A stretch of DNA of 39,801 nt from Pedobacter sp. V48 (GTDB lineage: Bacteria; Bacteroidota; Bacteroidia; Sphingobacteriales; Sphingobacteriaceae). The stretch lies in assembly GCF_000523515.1 (NCBI RefSeq), contig NZ_AWRU01000034.1, positions 110,203 to 150,003 of the forward strand. Reading direction: 5' to 3'. Every line of letters begins with the position of its first letter. Position 1 is the stretch's first letter. The translations under genes and the position numbers were made by a program. This document shows positions 24,318 to 34,400 of the stretch, one piece after another. A model generated the notes under the pieces. It had not been told where the DNA came from and did no database searches. It saw nothing but the letters and a program-made list of their open reading frames with translations.

Positions 24318-24986
24318 TTAACTGACCTGCTGGCCGTCAAAGAAGTGAATGATCCGCTGTGTCTTTTTAGCCATGTGTGCATCATGGGTCACCATGACGA
24401 TGGTCGTCCCGTCTGTTTTATTCAGGTGCAGCATTAAATTCATGACCTCATCTCCCATAGCACTGTCCAGGTTCCCGGTAGGCTCATCGGCAAGCAGGAT
24501 TTCCGGGTTGCCAATGATGGCGCGTGCAATGGCCACCCGCTGACGCTGACCGCCGGAAAGCTGATTGGGATAATGTTTTGTTCTTGCACCAAGACCTACT
24601 TTTCCCAGGGCTTCCATCGCCCTTTTACGTCTTTCAGCTCCGGAAATACCACTGCGGTAGAGCAAAGGCAGTTCCACATTGTCTATTACCGAAAGGTCGT
24701 TGATCAGGTGATAGCTTTGAAAGATAAATCCAAGCTTGAGGTTTCTGAATACGGCCAGCTTTTTACGGCTAAGGGAGGTTACAGCCTGATTGTCGATATT
24801 GATCATGCCCCCGGTAGGAGCATCCAATAAACCGATGATATTGAGCAGGGTACTTTTACCGCAACCTGAAGGGCCCATAATGGCCACAAACTCTCCTTTG
24901 TCAATATTGATGTTGATCTTGTTGAGGGCAGTTGTTTCAATCGTATTGGTACGGTAAATTTTTTCTATGTCTGTTAATTTTATCAT
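24318..24986 (-). CDS. ABC transporter ATP-binding protein, MacB/LolD type
   Basis: The 222-residue ATPase is complete: Walker A GPSGCGKST (38-46), Q-loop Q90, signature LSGGQ (143-147), Walker B ILLADEPTGNLD (163-174) and H-loop in MVTHDAHMAKKTQRIIHF. The phrase EPTGNLDSAMG and the overall length match the MacB/LolD/FtsE class that works with FtsX-type permeases. It stands alone rather than fused to a permease. It follows the TolC-like gene after 75 bases with no terminator in the gap, so it belongs to the same transcript. Confidence 0.95.
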   Translation of the reverse strand: MIKLTDIEKIYRTNTIETTALNKININIDKGEFVAIMGPSGCGKSTLLNIIGLLDAPTGGMINIDNQAVTSLSRKKLAVFRNLKLGFIFQSYHLINDLSVIDNVELPLLYRSGISGAERRKRAMEALGKVGLGARTKHYPNQLSGGQRQRVAIARAIIGNPEILLADEPTGNLDSAMGDEVMNLMLHLNKTDGTTIVMVTHDAHMAKKTQRIIHFFDGQQVS

Positions 24987-25061
24987 TTCTGTCTGGCTTA
25001 TGTTTCTAAATTAAGGTTTTCATATTTGTAGTTTTTGGGTATTTATATGGATTGGTTTAAA

Positions 25062-26513
25062 TCAGATTTTTGTATTGGTCGTAAAATCATAAAGCGTCAG
25101 CACCCGGAGATTAAAGAAGGCATTCCAAAAGCTCTTTAAAGAAAAGATATAATCACGGCGCGCCTGGTCCTTTTCCTGTAATGCGATGTTGAGATCGGTG
25201 ATGCTCAGGTCATTCAAAAAGTACCGCTTTTTTGCAATTTCAAAACGCTGACTCGCCGTAACGTCGGCCTCTGCATTGGTCTTCATCTGATCCTGGATCA
25301 TCGACAATTGTCTGAGTGTGGTATAAATCTCCTGCTCAAAATTGATCCGGGCCTGTTTTACCCTGGCTTCTACGAGCTTGCGGTTTGACTGTGCCGTTTT
25401 GATCTTTGAGGCCGAGCGGCCCCAGTCAAGGATGGGGACCTGAAACCCCAGCCGTATTTCCTGCTGGTCTCTGGCATCGGCATAGATCCCCGGCAGCCGG
25501 TCAGCCACGTTGGTGAGTCCAAAAGTCCCGAACAGGTTGACTTTAAGCCCATTCTCTCCTTTTGCTTTTGCTACTTCTTTATCTGCTTCCAGCAAGGCCC
25601 TTTTAAATTCTATGGCCTGCTGACGGTTATTCCTTGCCTGCTCAACTGCTACTTCCTTATCAATTTTGAAAGTCAGCAGCTCTTCCGGAAGGATAAGCTG
25701 AATCTGGTTAGTTTCTGAAAAACCGATAAAGGATTTTAACTGGAGATCGGCAGTTTCAGCATCTACATTGGCCTGTGCCATGGCTTTATGAGCATTCAGG
25801 ACACCGAGTTTTAAGCGCAGCAGTTCATCTTTTGATAGTCGTCCCAGTGCGGCTTTACCCTCGCCGATCCTGTATATGGTCTCGTTGTTGGACAGGTTTT
25901 TGGCCGCGATATCCCGGTTGATTTGTGCGATCAGCAGGCTGAAAAAAAGTTCCGAAGCATCGCGTCCCACCAGTTCCATGTCCTCTTTATATTTCTTCTG
26001 TGATTCTTCATATCGCAAAGGCTCGATCTTTTTATCCCAGGCCAGGGCGTTGAATGCAAACAAAGGCTGGTTCAGGCCAATCACCAATGGGTTTCCATTG
26101 TACCGGGTCTGCCTGCGGTCGAAATCTGAAAACCTGAGTACATTCGACCCAAGAAACACCTGACCGCCTGTCAAACCGATATTTTGTGTCAATCCTAAAT
26201 TCAACTGTGAATTGTCATTGGTCACCGGTTTAAATTCTACTGTTCCGTCTGGCTGGATCACCGGGATATTGGTTTTACTGAACTGGGGCAAGGTGCCATC
26301 CAGGCTCAGTTGAGGGCTATAATTGGACTTAAAGGTCTTATACTGCCAGTATTGGTTTTCACGTATGGTAGCCGCCTGGACCGCAGCAGTAGAGTGTGCC
26401 CTGGCTATATCAATTACTTCAGTCAGCTTTAGTTTAACAGTATCCTGAAGACTCTGGCCCATCACTGTTGCAGGCAAAAATAAACCGGCGATAATTATCA
26501 TTGATTTGATCAT
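25062..26513 (-). CDS. TolC-family outer-membrane efflux protein
   Basis: The protein has 483 residues with signal peptide 1-19 (ending TVMGQ). It starts LKLTEVIDIARAHSTAAVQAA, the usual first TolC helix, and contains two repeats of long helical hairpins (SELFFSLLIAQINRDIAAKNLSNNE and ARVKQARINFEQEIYTTLRQL), with the RYFLNDLSITDLNIALQEKDQARRDYI block before the end. The first half also has the beta-strand segments of the barrel (LNLGLTQNIGLTGG). It would form the outer-membrane duct for the exporter. It lies 19 bases downstream of the adaptor gene. Confidence 0.93.
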   Translation of the reverse strand: MIKSMIIIAGLFLPATVMGQSLQDTVKLKLTEVIDIARAHSTAAVQAATIRENQYWQYKTFKSNYSPQLSLDGTLPQFSKTNIPVIQPDGTVEFKPVTNDNSQLNLGLTQNIGLTGGQVFLGSNVLRFSDFDRRQTRYNGNPLVIGLNQPLFAFNALAWDKKIEPLRYEESQKKYKEDMELVGRDASELFFSLLIAQINRDIAAKNLSNNETIYRIGEGKAALGRLSKDELLRLKLGVLNAHKAMAQANVDAETADLQLKSFIGFSETNQIQLILPEELLTFKIDKEVAVEQARNNRQQAIEFKRALLEADKEVAKAKGENGLKVNLFGTFGLTNVADRLPGIYADARDQQEIRLGFQVPILDWGRSASKIKTAQSNRKLVEARVKQARINFEQEIYTTLRQLSMIQDQMKTNAEADVTASQRFEIAKKRYFLNDLSITDLNIALQEKDQARRDYIFSLKSFWNAFFNLRVLTLYDFTTNTKI

Positions 26514-26532
26514 GGTTTTCTTTTATCTATGT

Positions 26533-27786
26533 CTATTTAACCCTGACCTTTTCCAGATGGATAAAATCCTGCATATCTGAGGTGATCACACTTTCTCCCG
26601 GCTGGATACCGGACGATATTTCGATGAAATCGGAATTGCTTTCTCCGGTTTTTATTTTTCGCCGTATCGCTTCATTGCCCTTGAGGACAAAAATCTGCTG
26701 TTCCTCGGAACCGTTAAAGGCCGGGCCGTTCTTTATTCTTATTGTCCGTTCCTTATAGGAAGTGATGACGAAAACATCAACCTTCAGATTGGTCCGCAGC
26801 AGTTTTGAGTTCTTGTCACTCAAACTGACAGAAAACTTTACCGTACCATTTTCAACTGCCGGCTGTACATTACTGATATTGCCGCGGAGATCTGTTTTGT
26901 TGATCCTGATCATGGCGGTTCTGCCAGCTTTTACCTCGTCCGCATAGGTATCGGAAATACTGGCCTCCACTTTAAAACTGCTCAAATCAGCAATGCGCAC
27001 AAGCTCTTCGCCTTCGCTGATTTCTGCACCGATTTTGCTGTTTACCCAGGTGATCACCCCCTTTCTTGGCGAAGAAATTGCGGCGCCCTTCAGTTTATCG
27101 CTAATCCCTTTAATGTCTTTTTCACGAATGTTGATTTCATAACCCAGACTTTTCAGGTTGGCTTTCATCATCGCCTTCTGGTTTTCAATCTGTTTTTTGA
27201 TCTGGGTCAGTTCCAGTTTGGCAACATTCAGGGTCAAACGGGCCTGCTTTACGTTCTCCTGGGTACTCCCGCCAATGTCCAGGAGTGATTGTTCATGTTC
27301 CAAAGCCGTCTCCAGGCTATTGATCTTCATCTCTTTGATGGCATATTGTGTTTTGAGTTCGTCAAGGCTTTTCTCCAGTTCCAATGACAGCTGATATATT
27401 TTGTTGCGGTTCACATGCTGCTCCTCGTTCAGCTTTTCAAAAGCCAGCAAAGAAGATTCCTTGTTCAGGCGTAAAATTGACTGACCGGCAAGAACTTTTT
27501 CACCGGCATTAAACATCACTTGTTCAATCTTTGCATTTACTGGCGAACTGATGGTTAGCTCGTACTCTGGCATAACGATCCCTGAGGCTGGGACCGTTGC
27601 TTCTATTACGCCAGATTCTGCAATTGAAGTTTTAAAATCGCTGCGATTTACAGCAGGTTCTACCATTCCTTTGAAGTAAATAAATCCAAAAGTAGCAGTA
27701 GCTACTCCCAGTAGTAGAATGAGGTATATTTTGGCTCTTCGCCTGGCTTGCTGTTGAACTGAAATTTCACGGTCCATATTTATCAT
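26533..27786 (-). CDS. HlyD/MacA-family periplasmic adaptor protein
   Basis: The protein has 417 residues. A short basic cytoplasmic N-terminus (QQQARRRAKIY) and one membrane helix (about 20-37) are followed by a split lipoyl domain (SPVNAKIEQVMFNAGEKVLAGQSILRL and SSPRKGVITWVNSKIGAEISEGEELVRI), a long coiled coil (about 110-220) and beta-barrel and membrane-proximal domains (KVEASISDTYADEVKAGRTAMIRI; FIEISSGIQPGESVITSD). This is the adaptor joining the permeases to the TolC duct. It is the first gene of the seven-gene operon. ATG 27786 and 27777 are both possible starts; the nearby sigma-54 promoter would leave only about 7 or 16 leader bases respectively, favouring 27777. Confidence 0.92.
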   Translation of the reverse strand: MINMDREISVQQQARRRAKIYLILLLGVATATFGFIYFKGMVEPAVNRSDFKTSIAESGVIEATVPASGIVMPEYELTISSPVNAKIEQVMFNAGEKVLAGQSILRLNKESSLLAFEKLNEEQHVNRNKIYQLSLELEKSLDELKTQYAIKEMKINSLETALEHEQSLLDIGGSTQENVKQARLTLNVAKLELTQIKKQIENQKAMMKANLKSLGYEINIREKDIKGISDKLKGAAISSPRKGVITWVNSKIGAEISEGEELVRIADLSSFKVEASISDTYADEVKAGRTAMIRINKTDLRGNISNVQPAVENGTVKFSVSLSDKNSKLLRTNLKVDVFVITSYKERTIRIKNGPAFNGSEEQQIFVLKGNEAIRRKIKTGESNSDFIEISSGIQPGESVITSDMQDFIHLEKVRVK

Positions 27787-27803
27787 TGATTTGCATCCTG
27801 TAT

Positions 27804-27819
27804 TTCAATGCAAATGCCA
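27804..27819 (-). promoter_or_regulatory. candidate sigma-54 (-24/-12) promoter of the exporter operon
   Basis: Minus-strand TGGCATTTGCATTGAA matches the consensus TGGCACG-N4-TTGCW in TGGCA, in TTG and in the last A, with correct spacing; the -12 GC reads GA. It lies just upstream of the HlyD adaptor gene, and the operon itself encodes a sigma-54 activator, which raises its likelihood. No other TGGC/TTGC pair was seen in the gaps of this operon. Confidence 0.5.
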
Positions 27820-27870
27820 GAAATAAACAACTGATTATAAGCTAATTATAATTAAGAGCTAGGATTCAAT

Positions 27871-27905
27871 TGTCTCATTATGGACAGTATGTTTTAAAGT
27901 GGACA
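27871..27905. promoter_or_regulatory. candidate upstream activator sites for the NtrC-type regulator
   Basis: A palindrome TGTC-N8-GACA (27871-27886) is followed by another GGACA half-site at 27901-27905, 19 bases beyond the GGACA of the palindrome. The palindrome centre is about 85 bases upstream of the start site predicted from the -24/-12 element, the usual range for enhancer sites of sigma-54 activators. Confidence 0.45.
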
Positions 27906-28128
27906 AGGAAGAATTCTCCTAAAGCCTGCCGGTGGAGCACAACCCTACCGTGCTGCAGATCCGACAGAATCGGGTTATTTTATGATGAACAAGCCAATAG
28001 AAGTGAATGCTGATGAGGCGGCATTTTCCCACATACCGAGATGTTCAGAGATAGATTTACATTGCAAAACCCCCGGGTACACTACCGTATTCTAAAATTT
28101 AAAGTAGATTGGCCGGAAAACAAGAACC
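27906..28128. other. remainder of the divergent intergenic region
   Basis: It lies between the exporter operon (minus) and the two-TM protein gene (plus). It contains a 37-codon frame from ATG 27982 (MMNKPIEVNADEAAF...) that I do not recognise and no clear promoter. Nothing else can be supported. Confidence 0.3.
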
Positions 28129-28827
28129 ATGAAGCAAACATTCCTAATTGTCGCCTATAGCCTGATCGTATTATTGGCTCTCTCAACCGCGGCGATCAGC
28201 GTAGTTCAGCTCCCTTCTTTTATTAAAGAGTTTGACCTTACAACAGCCCATGCTGCAAATATTGGCACAGCACTGAGCGGAATTACCACACCCTTTTTTA
28301 CAGCTATATCATCGGTTCTAATCTTCTTTGCCCTAATTAAACAGATTGAATCAAACAAAGACCAAAGATCAAAATCCGATGGCGACATGGTGTTTATGTT
28401 GTTAAACCAGCTTGATCTGGACGTTGAAAACTTTTCTTATCAGGCAGCAAGGCAGGGTGGCGAACCACAGATTTCAACAGGATACTATGCCTTATTAAAC
28501 ATGGCCAGAGGCTTACGCTTTGACCTTAACAACACGGAAGCACAGTTCTTTAAAACCATTCATGGATCCAAAATCATCTTGATGGCCAAGTCTTTTGAAA
28601 TGATTGAGAAACGCATTGAAAAGAGCAATTTTACAGCAGATGACAAGGATTTCTTCCGTTTCAAGCTTTACAGCTTTTATCACACTAAACTGAGAAACTC
28701 GCTTCGCTATCTTATTGAGAATAATAATTTTCAGGATAAAACGAGCATTGAACCCGTGGCATACATTTTATCCTTCTACAATGCTGCGAATACAAAGGCT
28801 TCCCAGTATATCGGTGAAATTAATTAA
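28129..28827 (+). CDS. two-TM protein of unknown function, possibly related to putative phage abortive-infection (AbiC-like) proteins
   Basis: The 232-residue protein has two N-terminal membrane helices (about 5-26 and 44-68). The second reads GTALSGITTPFFTAISSVLIFFALIKQIESNKDQ, a layout also found in the putative abortive-infection family PF16872, where a GxxxxPxxxxxS..L helix is followed by a charged coiled region. The C-terminal domain is helical (FFRFKLYSFYHTKLRNSLRYLIENNNF). The similarity is at the level of pattern, not certain homology. It stands alone, with no restriction or toxin partner nearby, in a gap between two large operons and beside degenerate sequence, which is compatible with recent arrival. 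Confidence 0.55.
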   Translation: MKQTFLIVAYSLIVLLALSTAAISVVQLPSFIKEFDLTTAHAANIGTALSGITTPFFTAISSVLIFFALIKQIESNKDQRSKSDGDMVFMLLNQLDLDVENFSYQAARQGGEPQISTGYYALLNMARGLRFDLNNTEAQFFKTIHGSKIILMAKSFEMIEKRIEKSNFTADDKDFFRFKLYSFYHTKLRNSLRYLIENNNFQDKTSIEPVAYILSFYNAANTKASQYIGEIN

Positions 28828-29245
28828 TCCGTCAGACCAACTAAATATCAGCAGTTTTTGATGCGACATACTATTACTTACCCGCACTGCGGAATCACGC
28901 AATACACACAGTTCAATGCCGGGAACCTTTCCCGTATACTCCTATGGGAGAACCTCTGGTTTCGCAGGCCGCAAATGCGGCGGTACTCCAGCAAATGACA
29001 CAATACGAAAGCAGAATAAAGACTGAAATCGCTGCTATGAAAAACGACTATGAGTGCTTTTCATCAAGTTGTTCTAAGTCATTTATACTTAATGAAAGTC
29101 AGAAAAAAAACTGAGGCCAAAGGCACTTTGAATATTCAATTATAGAGAGGCGCTTTGGATATACCGACCTGGCTCTTAATAGCCGCATCTACCATGGACG
29201 ATCTTGCATAAAAACCAAATGCGCCCGGAGAAAAGGCAGCCGGGT
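28828..29245. other. gene-poor stretch with short open frames, probably remnant sequence
   Basis: Two short overlapping frames exist: 28861-28998 (45 codons, MRHTITYPHCGITQYTQF...) and 28944-29114 (56 codons, MGEPLVSQAANAAVLQQM...YECFSSSC). A third frame near 29150-29200 reads RFGYTDLALNSRIYHGR. None resembles a family I can name. The mix of protein-like pieces in different frames looks like a decayed gene or mobile element; no terminal repeats were found. Confidence 0.3.
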
Positions 29246-29800
29246 CTATAACAAATGAATGAACAAAAACAGTAAAATGTAATTTACCAGATATTCTTTG
29301 AGTGAGACACGCAGTTTTCCCAAAGCTCTTCGCATATGCTGCTCAACAGTATTTTCAGAGATGTTCAACGCCGAGGCAATCTCCTTATTCGATAGGTTGT
29401 TTTTTCGGCTCATTATAAAGACCTGCTGGCATTTCTCGGGCAGCTGTTCTACCGCATTTTCGAGATCTTTTTCCAGATTCTTACTTTCCAGGTTTTCAAC
29501 CAATGAGTTATCATCCTCGACAAAATTAGCAAAGACATAAGTTTCATACTTTTGTCGGACCAATAGACTGCGATGATAGTTTAGAACCTGATTTTTCAAA
29601 ACAACATACAGGTACGGAAAAACCGGTGTATTCGCTTCAATATTCTCTTTTCGCTGATATAATTTTAAAAACGAGTTTTGAACCAGCTCCTGCGCATCGT
29701 CTCTGTTATTGGTTTTCTTTACGGCAACACTCAGCAACTTCAATGCATATTTGGTGTAAAGCGCTGAAAAAGCATCATCACTACCGCTTTTCCAAAGCAA
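29246..29800 (-). CDS. ECF-type RNA polymerase sigma factor (Bacteroidetes FecI-like)
   Basis: The frame has region 2 (DAFSALYTKYALKLLSVAVKKTNNRDDAQELVQNSFLKLYQR) and region 4 (LEKDLENAVEQLPEKCQQVFIMSRKNNLSNKEIASALNISENTVEQHMRRALGKLRVSL), with the hydrophobic C-terminus (NYILLFLFIHLL) usual for this group. As given, it starts at a TTG within the first helix. The frame is open upstream to the stop at 29843-29845 and encodes KPIEQHSDEELIL, which matches the normal N-terminus of the family; the only in-frame candidates there are ATT codons (29839 or 29830). It is divergent from FecR and the SusC/SusD genes it presumably controls. Confidence 0.92.
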   Translation of the reverse strand: MLWKSGSDDAFSALYTKYALKLLSVAVKKTNNRDDAQELVQNSFLKLYQRKENIEANTPVFPYLYVVLKNQVLNYHRSLLVRQKYETYVFANFVEDDNSLVENLESKNLEKDLENAVEQLPEKCQQVFIMSRKNNLSNKEIASALNISENTVEQHMRRALGKLRVSLKEYLVNYILLFLFIHLL

Positions 29801-29860
29801 TATCAGCTCCTCGTCGCTATGTTGTTCAATTGGTTTAATGGTTTATTTGGTTATGGTAGA

Positions 29861-29892
29861 TAAAAGTATAGGTTATTTCACTTATAATCAAG
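29861..29892 (-). promoter_or_regulatory. candidate Bacteroidetes housekeeping promoter of the ECF sigma gene
   Basis: Minus strand: CTTG at 29892-29889 and TACTTTTA at 29868-29861, about 20 bases apart, approximate the Bacteroidetes -33 TTTG and -7 TAnnTTTG boxes. It lies 22 bases before the proposed ATT start. The match is partial. Confidence 0.35.
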
Positions 29893-30150
29893 ATATAATA
29901 AATTTTCTTTTCCATTCAGGTGCAACGGTCATCACGGTGCCCAACTGACTCCTGTGCCATAGCCTTCCAAGCAAACACAAAAGAACGGATTGGCGTCAAG
30001 GTATAATCCGATGTAAAAAATGTAAATCACAACATTTAAAAAATATTTATCACCTGAGTAACGGCTAGTGCCTAGATGGGTGTCTTAATAAAACAGGGCA
30101 CTTTAAAATAAGACTTGGAGTCCGGGGAAGAACACCTTATATAAAACCGA
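29893..30150. other. divergent intergenic region between sigma factor and fecR genes
   Basis: About 260 bases, A+T-rich near the sigma gene. No ORF, strong hairpin or convincing promoter for fecR was recognised. Confidence 0.4.
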
Positions 30151-31299
30151 ATGAATAAAGAATATCTGGCACGCCTTCTAGAATTGCACCAAAGAAACGA
30201 ACTGTCTGAAAAGCAATCCGAAGAACTCGATAAATGGTTTCAATCTTTAGATAACGGTAAAAACTTAGATTCGTGGATATCAGAAGCCGGAGGCAAGGAA
30301 GAGCTGTCAGCGGAACTTTATCGGGATTTCAGTGCCAATTACAATGAGGCCAGGCCAACCAGAAGGACTTTGGTTTTGAGATACATTTCAATTGCAGCAA
30401 CAATCATAATGGTCTTTTCTGTAAGCTTATATTTCATCGGTAAGCAACAGCCGGAGGCGACTATTCTCAGTAAAAGCAGAACAAGCGTGCTGCCGATAAT
30501 GCCGGGGAAAAACCAAGCGATCCTTACCCTAGCAAATGGAACACAAATCAATTTAAATGATCATAAAACTGGTGCGTTAATAAGCGGGGAAGATTTGGCG
30601 ATTACCAAAACAAGCGACGGCGAGTTGGTTTACAAAGCCGGTTCACTGGAAGCGGAAAAAGCTGAATTTAATACCATTTCTACACCACAAGGCGGGCAAT
30701 ACCAGGTCGCACTGAGTGATGGTACACATGTGTGGCTTAACGCAGCGTCGACTTTAAAGTATCCAACCAGGTTTTCAGGTGGCAAACGAGAGGTTGAACT
30801 GTCGGGGGAAGGATATTTTGAGGTCGCCCACAATCCAGAAAAACCATTCAGGGTAATCAGCAAGAAACAAACCATCACTGTCTTAGGAACCCATTTCAAC
30901 ATCAACTCTTACAATGACGAACCTTTTGCGAAAACAACGCTGTTGGAAGGAAGTGTAATGGTTGCAGACAAAAGCAGCGAACGGACCAGCCTATTGAAAC
31001 CAGGCCAACAGGCGATTTTGGATGAGTTTGACCTGAAAGTGAAATCCGTAGATATCAGAGCAGCGGTCGCCTGGAAAAACGGCTTTTTCCGGTTTCAAAA
31101 TGAAGAGCTTAAGGTCATCATGAATCAAATAGCCAGGTGGTACAATGTTGAAATTAGCTACAAAGATAACTTTGATGCAATGCGTTTTAGCGGTTACATC
31201 TCCAGGGACAAAAGTATCCATCAAATACTTGAGCTATTAGGGTTAACTAAGAGCGTTAAGTTTAAAATAGAAGGGAGGAAAATTATTGTTATGAAATAA
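30151..31299 (+). CDS. FecR-family anti-sigma factor
   Basis: The protein has 382 residues. The N-terminal cytoplasmic part (1-73; LLELHQRNELSEKQSEELDKWF) would bind the ECF sigma factor. A membrane helix follows (about 74-97, YISIAATIIMVFSVSLYFIG). The periplasmic FecR domain (about 170-270) has STPQGGQYQVALSDGTHVWLNAASTLKYPTRFSGGKREVELSGEGYFEVAH, and the C-terminal DUF4974 domain (about 310-380) has FFRFQNEELKVIMNQIARWYNVEISY. FecR receives the signal from the STN domain of the downstream SusC and releases the sigma factor. It precedes that SusC by 114 bases. Confidence 0.95.
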   Translation: MNKEYLARLLELHQRNELSEKQSEELDKWFQSLDNGKNLDSWISEAGGKEELSAELYRDFSANYNEARPTRRTLVLRYISIAATIIMVFSVSLYFIGKQQPEATILSKSRTSVLPIMPGKNQAILTLANGTQINLNDHKTGALISGEDLAITKTSDGELVYKAGSLEAEKAEFNTISTPQGGQYQVALSDGTHVWLNAASTLKYPTRFSGGKREVELSGEGYFEVAHNPEKPFRVISKKQTITVLGTHFNINSYNDEPFAKTTLLEGSVMVADKSSERTSLLKPGQQAILDEFDLKVKSVDIRAAVAWKNGFFRFQNEELKVIMNQIARWYNVEISYKDNFDAMRFSGYISRDKSIHQILELLGLTKSVKFKIEGRKIIVMK

Positions 31300-31413
31300 A
31301 TCTATTCAAGTCATTATCGAACGATTAAATCGGAGACGCAGCGAACGCCCCCGATCTAGCCTTGCGGCAGTCGTCAAGCTTAAATCTTTTACCAATTAAT
31401 CTCAACTAACCAA

Positions 31414-34400
31414 ATGTATAAAAATTATTTTGCATGTAAGCGTGCTGTCACTTCACGCCGCTTATCCAAATTGTTTCGGACGATGAAATTAGTAACAATC
31501 TTAATGTTGGTGTGCATTTTTCAGGTTAATGCAAATACCTATGCACAGAACATCAGCCTTAACGTGAAGAACGCTTCGCTGGAAGCGGTATTTCAACTGT
31601 TGACCAATCAATCCGACTATGAGTTTATCTATAACTCTGAAAGTTTACAGAACACTAAACCGGTTAGTGTTTTGGTGAAAAATGAACCATTTCTAGACGT
31701 TTTAAAGAGATGTTTTACCAACCAGCCTGTTAGTTTTCTGATCAAAGACAACACGATTGTTGTCACCAAAATGGACGCACCACTCACCACGACCAAAGCG
31801 ATCCAAAATGTCATTACCGGCACAGTTTTATCCGCAGATGACGGACTGCCAATGCCCTCTGTGTCTGTGAAGTTACTCAACAGTACAAAGGCCGCAGCAA
31901 CTGACAACCAGGGTAAGTTTACAATTGAGGCAATTATCGGGCAAACATTACGGTTTAGCTACCTGGGCTTTGAAAGCCAGGACTATGTCATTAGAAATAC
32001 TGCCCCGATCAAAATTTCCATGAAGACCGCTGAAAACGCGCTCTCAGAGGTAGCTGTGGTAGGATATGGAACGCAAAGAAAGCGGGACGTTACCGGCTCG
32101 GTCGTTTCCATCAGCACTAAGGATTTACCGCAGGTAGCCAATGTGTCCATCAATAATCTTTTACAGGGCAGAGCTGCCGGACTGAACCTGAACCAGCGCA
32201 GTGCGCAGCCCGGAGGAGGGCTCTCTGTTAACATAAGAGGAGGCAGCGCTGCTCCACTGTATGTGATCGACGGCGTACCTCTGTTTAACAACAGGGCACC
32301 GGAACCTAGCATCGATCAAAAAGATATAGGTTTTGCAGGGGGTGTGGACCGAGATCCTTTAAGCTCTATCAATCCCTCTGACATCGAATCTATTGACGTG
32401 CTTAAGGATGCCAGCGCAGCAGCCATTTACGGATCTGCAGCGGCAAACGGCGTAGTATTAATTACAACCAAAAAGGGCAAGAACGGAAAAATTCAAACCG
32501 ACTACAGGGGTAGCTACACGGTGCAGTCTCCGAAAGACTATTTCCAGTTTTTAAACGCCAGGGATTTTATGGAACAGCAGGTGCGTATCGCAAAAGACAA
32601 ATTCTTATACGACAACAACCTGGCGCCTTATGGCAACTCTACAGCTTCGCCGGTTTTTTCCCCGCTGTTCTCTCAGGATCAGATCGCATCAGCAGGCGCC
32701 GGTACTGATTGGCTGGGCCTGCTAATCAGAAATGGTAACATTAATGAACATAACGTATCCATATCGAGCGGTTCTGAAAAAACGAAAATGTATACTTCCT
32801 TAAATTATTATAACAACAAAGCAATCATCGAAAATTCTGACTTTAAAAGGTACACCGGCCGGATGAACCTGGAACAACAGTTGGGCGCGCGCGTGAAGTT
32901 TTTGGTAAATACAACCTTTAGCCAGATCAACAGCAATAATGCGACGACCGGATCGAACGACGGCGGAGGAGTAGAAAAATATAATGGCCTACAGGCAGCA
33001 TATGCCTACGTGCCAACGGTGGGCATTTATGATGAAGCCGGTAATTATTCAACCAGCCTGAACAGGTTAATCACCAACCCGGCTGCATTTTTCATCATTA
33101 CCAACACGACAAAAACAAACAGGATTTTTATAGCGCCCAATCTGGAGGTAAAAGTTCTGGACAACCTTAAATTTAATCTGGTAAGCGGGATCGACAGGCA
33201 GAGCTCACGTTTGAGCTATTATCTTCCTAGAAAGGCACGAAACGCTCAATTACCCGAGGGTATGGCACAATTGTCAACCAATGTTTTAGGTAACTACAGC
33301 GGGGAAGGCTATGCGACTTTTGATAAAATCTTTGGTAAACACAGCTTGAGTATCGTTGGTGGTGGCGGATATTATAAAACGCACAGTGAAAATTTTGGCT
33401 TGCAAGCAGTGGGCTTCTTTACAGATGCCCTTGGCCCGGATAACGTCGGTATCGCCAGCAATAAGGAAAAGAGTTTTCAAAATTCTTCGAAGAGTGAAGT
33501 GGTTAAGATATCGCAATTTTTAAGGATCAACTACGCATTCAACTCAAAATACATGCTGTCTTTCAACGCCAGACGTGACGGATCGAGCAACTTTGCCGCC
33601 AACAATAAATGGGGAATCTTTCCCGGGGTATCTTTGGGCTGGCAAATTTCACAGGAATCCTTCTTATCCTCATCCAAAGTTGTTTCCAACCTTAAGTTCC
33701 GTGTTGGATATGGAGCAGTCGGAAATGACGCCAACTTAAATGCGCTGACCCTTTATGGCTTGGGCGGCGGAAGCTTCTTAATAGGCAACACGCTGTATCC
33801 AAGCGTAGCCTTAACACAACTGGGTAATGATAACCTGACCTGGGAGACTGATAAATCAATAAATATCGGGTTGGATTATGGATTGCTGAATGACCGCGTG
33901 ACAGGCGCAATCGAAGTATTCAGAAGAGACGCTACTGATTTCATACGATACGTGCCTTTGCCGTTCAACAATTCTGTTTCAAGATACCAGACAAACTTGG
34001 GCGGAGACACCCGGAGCGAAGGAATTGAATTTAGCGTGAACTCCAAAAACACTACAGGGAAACTTCGCTGGGAAACTCTATTTAACATCTCCCAATATCG
34101 CAACAGATGGCTGAAGAGAAGCCCCTATGATGTGTTAAATATCTATCAGAAAAAAGATGACCGGCTGGATGTTGTTTATGGCTGGCAAACCGACGGTATC
34201 ATCCAGAATGCGGAAGGCCGGCCATCCTACATGCCTGACGCGAGACTGGGCAATGTCCGGTATATTGACCAAAACAGTGATGGCAAATTAGACGTAAAAG
34301 ATGTTGTGAAGCTAGGCTATCGGGATCCTAAATGGATACTGGGTTTAGGTAACACCCTTTCTTTCAAAAATTTTGATTTAAATGTGTTCGTCTATGGAAG

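Noticed and set aside
31300..31413. Hairpin in the leader of the second SusC gene (ATCGG..CCGAT, CTTG..CAAG)
   Set aside because: Arms are only 4-6 bases with mismatches; not better than chance.
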